Positions 9,408-18,446 of a stretch of 64,000 nucleotides of DNA are shown piece after piece. The DNA comes from Spirochaetota bacterium (GTDB lineage: Bacteria > Spirochaetota > UBA4802 > UBA5550), in NCBI GenBank assembly GCA_025457915.1, contig JALOTL010000001.1, forward strand, positions 227,022 through 291,021. The letters run 5' to 3'. Made by a program: the position numbers and the translations under genes. The notes beneath the pieces are model-generated. The model saw nothing but the letters and a program-made list of their open reading frames with translations. It was not told the DNA's origin and did not search any database. Position 1 is the first letter of the stretch. Each line of letters starts with the position of its first letter.

Positions 9408-10424
9408 TCATAAATCTGCGTATTTGAAGAGCCTCATCACCTCAAGCGTCACAAGCTTGTTTTTTTTACCCAGGGGAGGCCTTTTTTCATTTCCATGGAT
9501 CATGCCGGTCGCTGCATTTTCTAGGTTCCAGGTGCCGTCCCGGTTCTGCTTCGATATGACGATATTGAAGGCCTCGGATGCCCTTTCATCCGAAATCATG
9601 CCCTCGCCTGCAATAAGTATCAATCCCTTCAGTATGTCATATTGTGAAAGCAATGGAAGGCCCAGCAGTCTGAAATCCCTGTTCCATCCACGGTTGGGCT
9701 TGATCGCATTGCCCTTGCTGTCTTTGAAAAGTTTCATGGAAAGAAAGAATTCCGCCGCGGCCGGTAAAGCATTGCTGTCGAAGCCGGGTTTATTTTTCTT
9801 GTATAATTGAAGGGCATATGCGCATGAGAGGGTTGCGTAAATGCAGCTTTTAACGTTTTTATTCTTTTCCCTGAGCAGCCCCTTCCCGGATTTATTAAAA
9901 AGCGTCAGTTTCAAATAATCACATCCGCCGGATAGAGGACAATGGAGCCAGCCTCCGTCATGACGCTGTCTTTCCAGAATCCATTCTATCCCTTTTTTTA
10001 TCCTTTCGTCATCATAACCGCACAGTATCAGGTGTTTCAGCATGTCTCCGGTCCTGCACGCGGTTGAAATTGGCGGAGTCCAATTCAACGTGAAGCCCCC
10101 GTCTTTATTCTGTGCCCTTTCCATTATAAATTCCGCAGTTTTTTCGATGAAATCAGTGCGCCTGTCCATCCCCAGTGCCACGGATTCTGAAAAGCACCAC
10201 ATTGATCCGTGATAATACAGGTCGAAATGCTTTTTATTGCCGAGTATCCAGTTGTCGGAAAGACCGTATATTTTTTTTATCCTGGCATCGGTCGCAAGAG
10301 TATCGTATTCTTTCAGATGGTTCCCGTCGCCGACCAGATCCCTGAGAGTCAGAAATCTCGAACAGGGATCTGATTTTTCAAGCAGCCAGTTTATGGGATT
10401 AAAGGATAAATATTTGCTTTTCAT
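9408..10424 (-). CDS. Terpenoid cyclase/prenyltransferase-like alpha/alpha-toroid protein
   Basis: About 338 residues from ATG 10424 (MKSKYLSFNPINW); the track extends it to a TTG at 10529, but the extra 35 residues look like translated leader. Repeated units resembling QxxDGGW occur (AQNKDGGFTLNW, QRHDGGWLHCP, QNRDGTWNLEN), with conserved helices between them, as in the alpha/alpha-barrels of squalene cyclases and prenyltransferases. No DXDD or other clear catalytic motif is seen, so this is probably one of the uncharacterised soluble relatives. It has no signal peptide. Confidence 0.6.
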   Translation of the reverse strand: MKSKYLSFNPINWLLEKSDPCSRFLTLRDLVGDGNHLKEYDTLATDARIKKIYGLSDNWILGNKKHFDLYYHGSMWCFSESVALGMDRRTDFIEKTAEFIMERAQNKDGGFTLNWTPPISTACRTGDMLKHLILCGYDDERIKKGIEWILERQRHDGGWLHCPLSGGCDYLKLTLFNKSGKGLLREKNKNVKSCIYATLSCAYALQLYKKNKPGFDSNALPAAAEFFLSMKLFKDSKGNAIKPNRGWNRDFRLLGLPLLSQYDILKGLILIAGEGMISDERASEAFNIVISKQNRDGTWNLENAATGMIHGNEKRPPLGKKNKLVTLEVMRLFKYADL

Positions 10425-10540
10425 GGAATGCAATAAATTAATAATAGTATAACATAGAAGAAAGTTGTTATTTTTAATTAAAGAATGATTTATTGTAATT
10501 GCGCAATGAAAAAAACCGGTTACTATCAACTGCTTATGAA

Positions 10541-10658
10541 AAAAGGGAGCCTATAATAATCAAATCAGGATGTTCCCTTATGGACAAATTCAATATATAA
10601 ATTAGATTTTTTCAGTGGTTTTGTAATAATAAATCTAATTTACAGAGGTGCCCATAAA
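10541..10658 (+). repeat. Interspersed structured repeat, copy 2 (short form)
   Basis: AAAAGGGAGCCTATAATAAT starts a segment matching the other copies, with TCAAATCAGGATGTTCCCTTA, then TCAATATATAAATTAG, a stem AATTAGATTT/AAATCTAATT, and GAGGTGCCCATAA at the end. It lies between divergent genes, so it is not simply a terminator. It lacks the internal about 110-base module present in the copies at 57764 and 62902. Confidence 0.85.
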
Positions 10659-10776
10659 TAACAAAGCGGGAGATGCTGCGGAAGGAATGAAGAAAATGAA
10701 AAGTTTAGTATTTTAAATAAATCTAAAACATTACTGTTTTTTTTAACTATATAAAAAAGAAAAAATTGTAAGATAT

Positions 10777-10805
10777 TTGATCAATTTTTCCGTTATTATT
10801 ATATA
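10777..10805 (+). promoter_or_regulatory. Putative sigma-70-type promoter for the 10844-13321 pair
   Basis: TTGATC (10777-10782), a 17-base spacer and TATATA (10800-10805) make a good housekeeping-type promoter. Transcription would start near 10812, about 30 bases before the ATG at 10844. Confidence 0.5.
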
Positions 10806-10843
10806 GGAAACATTTAACGGCCGACTATAGTTGGGGTTTTAAT

Positions 10844-11161
10844 ATGGAAGAATATATACCCGAAAATAATCTCGTAATACTTTTTCTGCTATTCATTCTT
10901 ACCGCCGGATTATATTATTTCTGGTGGCTTGCCAGGATAAGCAGGATTTTCGGTGACGATCCAGTTATAAATATTCTTTTATCAGTTTTCACTCTTGGGA
11001 TCTGGAGCATTTATTTAAATCTTAAATATATGCAGAAATCCGAAATGCTGAACGGCAGGGACATGAAATGGTTCATGATTTTTTTCCTGCCCATATCGCC
11101 GATAATCATTCAGCATAATGTCAATGAAAAATACTACCCGGGCAGACAGGAGAAGGCCTGA
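10844..11161 (+). CDS. Small membrane protein, DUF4234-like
   Basis: 105 residues with two or three hydrophobic segments: ILFLLFILTAGLYYFWWLARI, INILLSVFTLGIWSIYLNLKY and MIFFLPISPIIIQH. The GLYYFWW and TLGIWSIY pattern is that of the DUF4234/inner-membrane family, whose function is unknown. GGGG lies 7-8 bases before the ATG. It is followed after 3 bases by the zinc-ribbon/DUF4389 gene, so the two are probably translated together at the membrane. Confidence 0.65.
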   Translation: MEEYIPENNLVILFLLFILTAGLYYFWWLARISRIFGDDPVINILLSVFTLGIWSIYLNLKYMQKSEMLNGRDMKWFMIFFLPISPIIIQHNVNEKYYPGRQEKA

Positions 11162-11164
11162 TAA

Positions 11165-13321
11165 ATGATTGTTAAATGCACAAATTGCGAAGCCGCATAT
11201 TCGGTTGATGATTCAAAGGTTGAAAACAAAAAATTCGCTTTCACCTGTCCGAAATGCTCAACCGAAAACATCATTGATAACAGAGTGACCGTCTCAGCCA
11301 TCGCTAGCAAAAAGGCCGCGGAAAAAACAAGGACGGCGGTCCCTGAAGATGATTTTTCAGCAATGATCGGGGAAGAACCTGGCCAGGAATCCACTTTTAA
11401 CGAACCGGAAGAAAGCGGGAGGAAAAGAGATTCGCTACCTCTTGATGATTTCGATGAAGAGTCAATTAAAAAAGATGAAGGCGAATTCAAGCTTGATGAG
11501 GGTCTGGATGATTTTGAGTTTGAAAAACCGAAGAAAGAAAAGCCTGTTCTGGATGAGCTGGAGGGCGATATTGATGAAAAGGCGTTCAAGGATGATCTGG
11601 ACATAGAAGATACTGTCCCTGAAGATAAATTCATTATGGACGAGGACATCGTCCCGTCCAAAGGGAAGGAAAACAAAAGAAGCGATACCATGGACGGTGT
11701 GGACGGCCTTCTTGATGACGAGGAACTGGACAAGATAACCGATGACCTTGATTCCCTTGAAATTGAGGCCCGTCCCGGTGACGGGAAAAAGGGCCAGGAA
11801 AAAATCGATGACTTCTCTTTTGACGAGTCAGCCGAACTGATAGAAGCCGAGCACGGGAAGGATGATGACATATTAGTTTTTGAAACCCTTGAAGATGAAA
11901 CTCCCAGGAAGCCCACCATGGCAGAGGATATCAGAACGGAAGAGGTTTTTCCTAATAAAACCGTCGAAGAGGACGACAGCACCACCATCGACCTGGATTC
12001 ACTTGATATAGATCTCGATGAAGACAAGAGCAGATTTTCCGAAGGGGAGAAGCCCACGTCGGACGATCTGGTAATCCTTGATATGCCGGATGCCGGTACG
12101 GCGGTAACCGGGGCCGAATCCGCGGGCGGCGAGGCTAAAGAGGATGACATAACTCTTGATCTGGATTCGCTCGACATACCCCTGGAAATGACCGACGACA
12201 TCAAGCAGGGCGAGATACTCGATGAAGATGAGAAGCTGACGCTTGAGGACGCTGGCCTGACTCTCGATGAATTGACATCAGATGAAATTACGAACGTGAC
12301 ACATTCGACTCACGGTATGGAGCCAGAGGAAGACATCAAGCTGACCATAGACGATATCGATCCAAGCCTCAATGTCGATAACATTGAAGGCGAAATAATT
12401 GATAATGTCGATGATCTGAAAATAACCATTGATGAGATCGATCCGGATCTCAATGTGGACAATCTCCAGGACAGAATAGCTTCGCGGCCGGAGGTGCTGG
12501 CCGGTGGAGCCGTGCTGGCTGGTGCTGCTGCGGCCGGGACAGCGGCTTTTGCGGGAAAATCCGCACCTGAAGACGAGATGGTGATTCTGGAAAGAGATGA
12601 GCTCCCGAGAAAGCAAAAAGGAAAGGATTATCCTGAGGACGAGGTCATAGATCTCACTTCTTACGAGAATGAGGTATATGATTTCGAAGAAGACGGGGAA
12701 AAGAAATCCCCGGCAAGGCATGGCAAGGGGTCCCTCACTTTCTCGATTGATTACACCCTCAAGTTTTCAAGAACGGGTGCATTCTTAAGATTCTTCGGCC
12801 TGTTTTTTCTAGGTCTTATTCCACATTTTGTAGTGTATTTCATTTATTCGATCCTTTCAGGGATACTGACGGTTCTCAACAACCTCATCATACTCGCTAC
12901 CGGCACGGCGGTTAAGGATTTTTATCTTGTCCATGAAAACACCCTCAGGTATTATCTGTCCATATATTCCTCGCTGATAGGAATTGTCGAGGAGATGCCG
13001 AGATTTGCAGGCAGGGATGATATTGATTACCCGCTCCAGATTTCGACCCACAATCCTGCAAAGCCGTCGAAACTTCTGGCTTTTCTGAGGCTAACAGGAA
13101 TAGGGATATTCATCGCGCTGCTGCCTCATTTATTTATACTGTCGGTTGCATCCATGGCGGTTCCATTCGTGTATCTCGCAGGAATCGTTTCGGTAATTGC
13201 GACTGCAAAATGGCCGCAGATGCTTTTTGATCTAATGGTAAAATACTTCAGATACCTTGCCAGGATTCTGACCTTTATGTTCGGGCTGGTGGACGAATAT
13301 CCGTCGTTTAAATTCGATTAA
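11165..13321 (+). CDS. Zinc-ribbon, acidic-repeat, DUF4389-like membrane protein
   Basis: 718 residues with an unusual plan. A MJ0042-type zinc ribbon comes first (CTNCEAAYSVDD then FTCPKCSTENI, residues 5-36). About 480 highly acidic, probably disordered residues follow, with short repeats such as LDLDSLDI and a duplicated KLTIDDIDPSLNVDNI / KITIDEIDPDLNVDNL block. The acidic part is interrupted near 440-460 by a hydrophobic Ala/Gly stretch (VLAGGAVLAGAAAAGTAAFAG). The C-terminal about 190 residues contain several TM segments and two copies of a DUF4389-like unit ending in EMPRF and DEYPSF. The protein probably has a cytoplasmic metal-binding end and a membrane end. Function unknown. Confidence 0.72.
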   Translation: MIVKCTNCEAAYSVDDSKVENKKFAFTCPKCSTENIIDNRVTVSAIASKKAAEKTRTAVPEDDFSAMIGEEPGQESTFNEPEESGRKRDSLPLDDFDEESIKKDEGEFKLDEGLDDFEFEKPKKEKPVLDELEGDIDEKAFKDDLDIEDTVPEDKFIMDEDIVPSKGKENKRSDTMDGVDGLLDDEELDKITDDLDSLEIEARPGDGKKGQEKIDDFSFDESAELIEAEHGKDDDILVFETLEDETPRKPTMAEDIRTEEVFPNKTVEEDDSTTIDLDSLDIDLDEDKSRFSEGEKPTSDDLVILDMPDAGTAVTGAESAGGEAKEDDITLDLDSLDIPLEMTDDIKQGEILDEDEKLTLEDAGLTLDELTSDEITNVTHSTHGMEPEEDIKLTIDDIDPSLNVDNIEGEIIDNVDDLKITIDEIDPDLNVDNLQDRIASRPEVLAGGAVLAGAAAAGTAAFAGKSAPEDEMVILERDELPRKQKGKDYPEDEVIDLTSYENEVYDFEEDGEKKSPARHGKGSLTFSIDYTLKFSRTGAFLRFFGLFFLGLIPHFVVYFIYSILSGILTVLNNLIILATGTAVKDFYLVHENTLRYYLSIYSSLIGIVEEMPRFAGRDDIDYPLQISTHNPAKPSKLLAFLRLTGIGIFIALLPHLFILSVASMAVPFVYLAGIVSVIATAKWPQMLFDLMVKYFRYLARILTFMFGLVDEYPSFKFD

Positions 13322-13432
13322 TTACCGACCAGGATCAAAATACCTGAAGGTGATTCTTTATTTGATTTGACTTTTTTTATTAAGGGGGGAATCTACCTGT
13401 ACTGTTGACATTTCTGACATATAATAAAAAAC

Positions 13433-15202
13433 ATGTTTGTCCTTTCTCTTATATCCTTCGCCACCTCCATCCTGTATCTTTATTTTGGCTTCTATGTACT
13501 GTTACTGAACCCCAGGCTCCTGATCAACCGGCTTTTTTTTCTCATGAATGCAGGGTTTTGCGTCTGGGCATTCGGTTATACTTTTATCTTCATGACGGAT
13601 AAAACCGCGGCCGCTTTTTTCTGGTACCGCTTTTCATCGATAGGCTGGTGTCTGGTTCCGGGAATTCTTCTTCATTTTATTATTGTTTATACTGAAAGAA
13701 TCAAGCGCGGGTGGTTTTTTATCTTTCCTGCAATATATTTGCCGGGTTTGCTGTTTATATTCAGGTCTTTTACCGGTGTTCTTTATGCCGGGAGTTTCGA
13801 ATGGACTGATTCCGGCATAATAGAAAGGGGGGCTGTTGATTCGCCGTGGTTCTGGTGCTACCTCGCATACAACTTCGCGTGCCTGTCTCTGTCTCTTGTT
13901 TTCACCCTGCGGTATTACAGGTCAACCATGTCATACAGGCAGAAAAAGCAGTGTCTGCTGATAATCATATCAATAGCTCTTCCAATGCTTTTTACCTACT
14001 TGTTCAACATTGCATCAGTCGTTTATAAACTTAACATCCCTGTAATCGGGCACGTTTCGTTCGTTTTAGGGGTTGCGGGAATGTGGTACGCGATAATAAA
14101 GTATAATCTGATGGCGGTTACCTCAACCCTTGCCGCTGAAAAAATCGTAGCGCATATGATGGACCTTTTTTTTCTAACGGATCCATCCGGAAAAATAATA
14201 AGGTACAACAACCAGGTCGAAAAAATACTCGGGTATGACATGAATGAACTCGTGGGAAGCGATTTCAAAAACATAACAGCAGGCGAGCCGGCCTTTGAAT
14301 GGCAATTTGCCGGGCGGGATGCGGTTTTTAACAGGATGATGAACCTGGGAACCAGGTCCGGTCTTATCGTGCCGGTGAACATGTCGGCCTCCCTGATCCT
14401 GGATGATTTTAATGAACAAATCGGGGTCGTGATTGTCGGTCATGATATAAGGGAAAGGCTGGAGCTGGTCAGAAAAAATGAAATCATCGAACTGGAGCTC
14501 AGGCTTGCAAAAAAGATCCAGAAAAATATTATACCCTCTGTTTCTCCGGTTGTGCCGGGGATGGAAATTGCCATGGCTTACCGCCCAATGACGCATCTTG
14601 GAGGGGATTTTTATGATTTTTTAAAAGTCCGGGAATCCGATTTGCTGGGGGTTTTCATCGGCGACGTTTCCGGGCACGGTGTCCCGGCCGCATTGATAAC
14701 CAGCATGCTTAAGACCCTTCTGGATGCCTCCGGTGTTACCAGGCTTACTCCCGGTAATCTTCTTAAATTCGTGAATGCGAGCATAATCGGCCAGATGGGC
14801 GGTAATTTCCTGACGGCTTTTTATTGCATGATCAACATAAAAGAAAAAAAGATGTACTATGCCAGGGGAGCCCATGTGTACCCTTTTCTGATCCGGGACG
14901 GCGGTATCATTGAACTGAAGTCCAGGGGAGGGCTTATCGGCGTGATGGAAGATGCTGTTTTCGAAGAAAAGGAAACGGATCTGAAGCCTGGAGACAGGCT
15001 GTTTCTTTTTACGGATGGTCTTCTGGAGGCGGAGAATTCCGGGAAGGAATTTTTTTCCGAACGGCTGCCGGATCTTGTCCTTGGGGCATCGTCCGGGAAC
15101 GTCCATAATCTGGTTTCTGGAGTTATTGATGAGCTGATGAAATTCATGGGGGACAGGCATTTCGAAGACGATTTTTCCATGATAGGAATAGAAATCAAAT
15201 GA
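13433..15202 (+). CDS. 7TM-PAS-SpoIIE (PP2C) membrane phosphatase
   Basis: 589 residues. Seven hydrophobic segments occupy about 1-230, in the style of the 7TM histidine-kinase N-terminal domain. A PAS domain follows (FFLTDPSGKIIRYNNQVEKI, about 243-262), then a short helix and a SpoIIE/PP2C phosphatase with LAKKIQKNIIPS, LGGDFYDFL and FIGDVSGHGVPAALI (about 408-422) containing the metal-binding Asp residues. It would dephosphorylate STAS proteins in response to a membrane or PAS signal. A TATAAT at 13420 lies only 7 bases before the ATG and no ribosome-binding site is visible. It converges with the YjbQ gene. Confidence 0.87.
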   Translation: MFVLSLISFATSILYLYFGFYVLLLNPRLLINRLFFLMNAGFCVWAFGYTFIFMTDKTAAAFFWYRFSSIGWCLVPGILLHFIIVYTERIKRGWFFIFPAIYLPGLLFIFRSFTGVLYAGSFEWTDSGIIERGAVDSPWFWCYLAYNFACLSLSLVFTLRYYRSTMSYRQKKQCLLIIISIALPMLFTYLFNIASVVYKLNIPVIGHVSFVLGVAGMWYAIIKYNLMAVTSTLAAEKIVAHMMDLFFLTDPSGKIIRYNNQVEKILGYDMNELVGSDFKNITAGEPAFEWQFAGRDAVFNRMMNLGTRSGLIVPVNMSASLILDDFNEQIGVVIVGHDIRERLELVRKNEIIELELRLAKKIQKNIIPSVSPVVPGMEIAMAYRPMTHLGGDFYDFLKVRESDLLGVFIGDVSGHGVPAALITSMLKTLLDASGVTRLTPGNLLKFVNASIIGQMGGNFLTAFYCMINIKEKKMYYARGAHVYPFLIRDGGIIELKSRGGLIGVMEDAVFEEKETDLKPGDRLFLFTDGLLEAENSGKEFFSERLPDLVLGASSGNVHNLVSGVIDELMKFMGDRHFEDDFSMIGIEIK

Positions 15203-15203
15203 G

Positions 15204-15596
15204 TCATTTGATGATTTTAATCCAGACCTCCCTTGTCCTGGGTCCGTCGAATTCGCAAAGGTAGATTCCCTGCCATGTGCCCAGGTGCATGTTTGAATTT
15301 TCAAGGATGACGGTTTCCGAACAGCCTACGAGAGATGATTTAATGTGCGCTGGTGAGTTTCCTTCGAGGTGGCTGAATTTCATTTCATCAAGACCGAGTG
15401 AAGCGAGACCGGCAATGATGTCTTTCCTGACGGCCGGATCGGCGTTTTCATTGATCGTGACAGCTGCGGTCGTATGCGGCGTGTAAATAACGGCCATCCC
15501 GCTCAATACGTTTTTTGATCTGACAATTTTAGCTACCTCCGGTGTAATATCCACCAGTTCTTCCCTGTATTTGGTTTTTACGGTTATGATGTCCAT
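15204..15596 (-). CDS. YjbQ/UPF0047 family protein (secondary thiamine-phosphate synthase)
   Basis: 131 residues from ATG 15596 (GAAGG about 6 bases upstream); the track uses an upstream TTG. The signature IYTPHTTAAVTINENADPAV with C-terminal LGTWQGIYLCEFDGPR is diagnostic for UPF0047/YjbQ proteins, small beta-barrel trimers that show thiamine-phosphate synthase side activity in some bacteria. The start codon lies 2 bases after the HDAC stop, so translation is probably coupled. Confidence 0.88.
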   Translation of the reverse strand: MDIITVKTKYREELVDITPEVAKIVRSKNVLSGMAVIYTPHTTAAVTINENADPAVRKDIIAGLASLGLDEMKFSHLEGNSPAHIKSSLVGCSETVILENSNMHLGTWQGIYLCEFDGPRTREVWIKIIK

Positions 15597-15597
15597 A

Positions 15598-16542
15598 TCA
15601 GCCTTCAACGAATTCCCTTACGACCGTTTCAACGCTGTCAGCGAGGGTATTTAAATTATATCCGCCTTCAAGAAAAGCTATTATCCTTCCTTTTGAATGC
15701 GTTTTCGCAACATCGTGAAGCATCTTTGTAAATTGATGAAAAGATGCGGTTGTCAGCCTTATTGACGAGAGGGGGTCGGATTTATGCGCGTCAAAACCGG
15801 CTGAAATAAGAACGATTTCCGGCGAAAACCTGTTCAGCTCCGGGACTATCCTGTTCCTGAATGCGTCCAGGTATTGGTCATCTCCGCTGCCGGCACCCAT
15901 GGGTATGTTGAGGGTGAAACCTTTTCCGTCGCCGGCTCCCTGTTCGTGGGATGCTCCCGTTCCGGGGTAATGGGGATATTGATGGAGGCTTATGTACAGG
16001 ATGCTCCTGTCCTTTTCGAACGAATGCTGGGTGCCGTTTCCATGATGGACGTCCCAATCGACTATCGCTATTTTTTTTAATGAATGAACGGATTGCAGAT
16101 ATTTCGCGGAAATTGCGATGTTGTTGAATATACAGAACCCGGCAGCGTAATCGTATTCCGCATGGTGCCCGGGAGGCCTTACGGCGCAGAAACCCGCGGA
16201 AGCCTTTCCGGACATCACGGCATCGCACATATTGAGCGAGCCTCCAACCGCCATCAGGGCGACCTCAAACGATTTGCGGCAGACCACAGTATCCATGGAA
16301 TCGAGGTATCTTTCCCCTTTTTCAATTTCCTTCTCTACCCTGGTTACGTAGTGCTTCGAGTGTATTGCTTCAATGTGCCTGTAATTTGGAATGGAGGGGT
16401 GAATTTTTATCAATGAATCGTAATATTCCTGTGATTTCAGCTTTTCGTTTATCGCGGTCAATCTTTCCGCCCTTTCTGGATGGCCGAAACCGGAATCGTG
16501 TTCGAGATATATTTTATCGTATAAATATGCCGTTGTTGCCAT
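15598..16542 (-). CDS. Histone deacetylase superfamily (AcuC/HDAC-like) amidohydrolase
   Basis: 314 residues. RPPGHHAEYDYAAGF (about 122-136) supplies the catalytic His pair, and IVDWDVHHGNGTQH (about 163-176) and LISAGFDAHKSDPL supply the Asp-His-Asp zinc ligands. These place it among zinc-dependent deacetylases, which in bacteria act on acetyl-lysine, acetylpolyamines or acetoin-linked enzymes. Length and motifs are complete. The true substrate cannot be read from the sequence. Confidence 0.9.
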   Translation of the reverse strand: MATTAYLYDKIYLEHDSGFGHPERAERLTAINEKLKSQEYYDSLIKIHPSIPNYRHIEAIHSKHYVTRVEKEIEKGERYLDSMDTVVCRKSFEVALMAVGGSLNMCDAVMSGKASAGFCAVRPPGHHAEYDYAAGFCIFNNIAISAKYLQSVHSLKKIAIVDWDVHHGNGTQHSFEKDRSILYISLHQYPHYPGTGASHEQGAGDGKGFTLNIPMGAGSGDDQYLDAFRNRIVPELNRFSPEIVLISAGFDAHKSDPLSSIRLTTASFHQFTKMLHDVAKTHSKGRIIAFLEGGYNLNTLADSVETVVREFVEG

Positions 16543-16586
16543 GTCATTGCCTGATATATAATCATTATATTACTGGATTGAAAAAT

Positions 16587-16601
16587 GTCAAGAACCTTGA
16601 C
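16587..16601. promoter_or_regulatory. Short perfect dyad between HDAC and phosphatase genes
   Basis: GTCAAG-aac-CTTGAC is a perfect 6-bp inverted repeat midway in the divergent intergenic region. It could be an operator or a minor hairpin. No protein is assigned. Confidence 0.25.
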
Positions 16602-16690
16602 CATGTAAAAAATGTTTAAAGAAATGAGTTCTTGAAAATCATTATTGACTTTCTCGAACAAAAACATGAGCATACGCATATTTTTCAACC

Positions 16691-18427
16691 ATGATACAGA
16701 AATTTTTCATATATTTATCAGGCAGGCTTTCCTTCGGTGCCGCGATTGCAATTTTTTCGACATCCTGGTCCTGGGTAGCATCATTTTATGGATTTTTTTT
16801 CGTATTTGCCACGGTCGCGATAAAACCGGACGATCTTATAATAATCATCGTGACACAGCTTCTTGCGACCGCTTGTGCCGTGCTTTCCCACCTGGTGCAT
16901 TTCGGGCTGCTGCATAATTGGGGGCTTTCTGGATTTACCAAATCCCTCAGGCTTATAAACAAAAGCTACCGGGGAGTTTTCGATATCATCAGGGATTCAA
17001 GGTCTGACAGTTCAACACTCCTCAAGCTGTACAAATCCATCCTTTACCTTCCCATGATCAACCTTATAACGGCAGTGGCTTACGCTTATTTCGTGGTAGT
17101 AGTCCTTATCTTTCTGATGTATTATTTGAGCGGAAGCCCGGTAAATACCGCACTTACCGCGACTGGAGGCTCATTCGGTGCCATCATAATAGGATACTTT
17201 ACCTACAATATTACGGAATACCTGTCAGGGCCCTATAAGCAGCTCATCGAGGAGGAGCTTTTCAACAGGAACAGGGATTTCAGGAACAGGTATTTTTTCA
17301 GCATCAAGTACAAGTCAATATTTACCCTGCTCCTGGTATTTGTCAGCATGATCATACTCATGGTCCTGATAAGGAGCAGCGAGAAATCCATGGTGCTGGT
17401 CATTACCTTCATTGTTCTCAGCGTTTCGGCAATAGGTTTTCTGATTTTTCTTTCCCTGAACACGATCAACATATCGCTGAAAAAAATCAACAGGGCGACC
17501 AGGGAACTGGCCTCCGGGGGACAGGGATTCTATTTCCCGAGTTTTTCCGACAGGGAGCTTGTAATTTTTTCAAATAATTATAATTCAGCAGCGGTTGAGA
17601 TAAACGAAATCAGGGCTGATCTTGAAAAAAAAATCACGGAAAGGACGGAAGAACTCAAGAAAGCGTACGACAGCCTCAATTTCGTTTACAAGCAAATACA
17701 GGCGGACCTCCTGCTTGCAAAAAGAATACAGGATAAGATTATGCCGAAAGGTCCTGATAACCGTCCCGGGGTCGAATTTCTGCTGAAATATATTCCCATG
17801 AGCGATATCGGGGGGGATATTTATTGCATCGACAGGATAAGGGATGATTATTTAAGGATATTCATCGCTGATGCCATGGGACACGGGATCCAGGCTGCGC
17901 TTGTCACGATGATAATAAAAGCCGAATATGAAAAACTCAAGAAAACCGAAAAACCAGCCGCGTTCATCGAAAAATTGAACAGTTCTTTCATCAAGCTGTA
18001 TAATTCTCTCAATGTGTTTTTTTCATGCGCGGTGGCGGATCTCGATTTTAATGACAGGACCCTGGAGTATGTTTCAGCCGGACATCCCGACCAGCTGTTC
18101 ATTCGCGGCGATTCATTGGAGATACTGCCCCATACGGGGAGGCTGGTCGGAATCAAAAAGGATTCTTCATATTCAAGCATCAGGAAGAATCTTTTGAGCG
18201 GAGACAAGATTATTTTTTTCACAGACGGGCTGTACGATCAATTCAATGAAAACGAAGAAGCATTCGGCGAAACAAGAATCAAGGATATAGTATTGCGGGA
18301 AAACGGGAAGGGCATCAGTGGAATAATAGAAGCTATCTTCGGGGACCTTGCCGTTTTCATGGGAGGCGGAAGGAAGATTTCCGCGAACGATGATATAACG
18401 CTTATAGCGGTTGAAATTAAGGAATAG
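16691..18427 (+). CDS. Multi-TM SpoIIE (PP2C) phosphatase
   Basis: 578 residues. Roughly six hydrophobic segments fill about 1-265, a HAMP-like linker (LKKINRATRELASGGQGF) and a coiled coil follow (to about 345), then the PP2C domain with LAKRIQDKIMPKG, SDIGGDIYCID and FIADAMGHGIQAALV (about 392-406). The PP2C Asp residues are present. The N-terminal part resembles the chemoreceptor at 4403 in segment order and local motifs. It is a likely input of the partner-switching network (STAS at 454, 2524 and 51789). The next gene starts 20 bases after its stop. Confidence 0.85.
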   Translation: MIQKFFIYLSGRLSFGAAIAIFSTSWSWVASFYGFFFVFATVAIKPDDLIIIIVTQLLATACAVLSHLVHFGLLHNWGLSGFTKSLRLINKSYRGVFDIIRDSRSDSSTLLKLYKSILYLPMINLITAVAYAYFVVVVLIFLMYYLSGSPVNTALTATGGSFGAIIIGYFTYNITEYLSGPYKQLIEEELFNRNRDFRNRYFFSIKYKSIFTLLLVFVSMIILMVLIRSSEKSMVLVITFIVLSVSAIGFLIFLSLNTINISLKKINRATRELASGGQGFYFPSFSDRELVIFSNNYNSAAVEINEIRADLEKKITERTEELKKAYDSLNFVYKQIQADLLLAKRIQDKIMPKGPDNRPGVEFLLKYIPMSDIGGDIYCIDRIRDDYLRIFIADAMGHGIQAALVTMIIKAEYEKLKKTEKPAAFIEKLNSSFIKLYNSLNVFFSCAVADLDFNDRTLEYVSAGHPDQLFIRGDSLEILPHTGRLVGIKKDSSYSSIRKNLLSGDKIIFFTDGLYDQFNENEEAFGETRIKDIVLRENGKGISGIIEAIFGDLAVFMGGGRKISANDDITLIAVEIKE

Positions 18428-18446
18428 CAATTCAGGGATATCAAGG

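Noticed and set aside
11134-12204. 356-residue Ser-rich minus-strand ORF
   Set aside because: Antisense of the acidic repeat region; GAT/GAA codons read backwards give Ser-rich sequence. No independent start signal.
13405-13425. TTGACA...TATAAT as a complete promoter of the 13433 phosphatase
   Set aside because: The spacer is only 9 bases; at most the TATAAT may be used with another -35.
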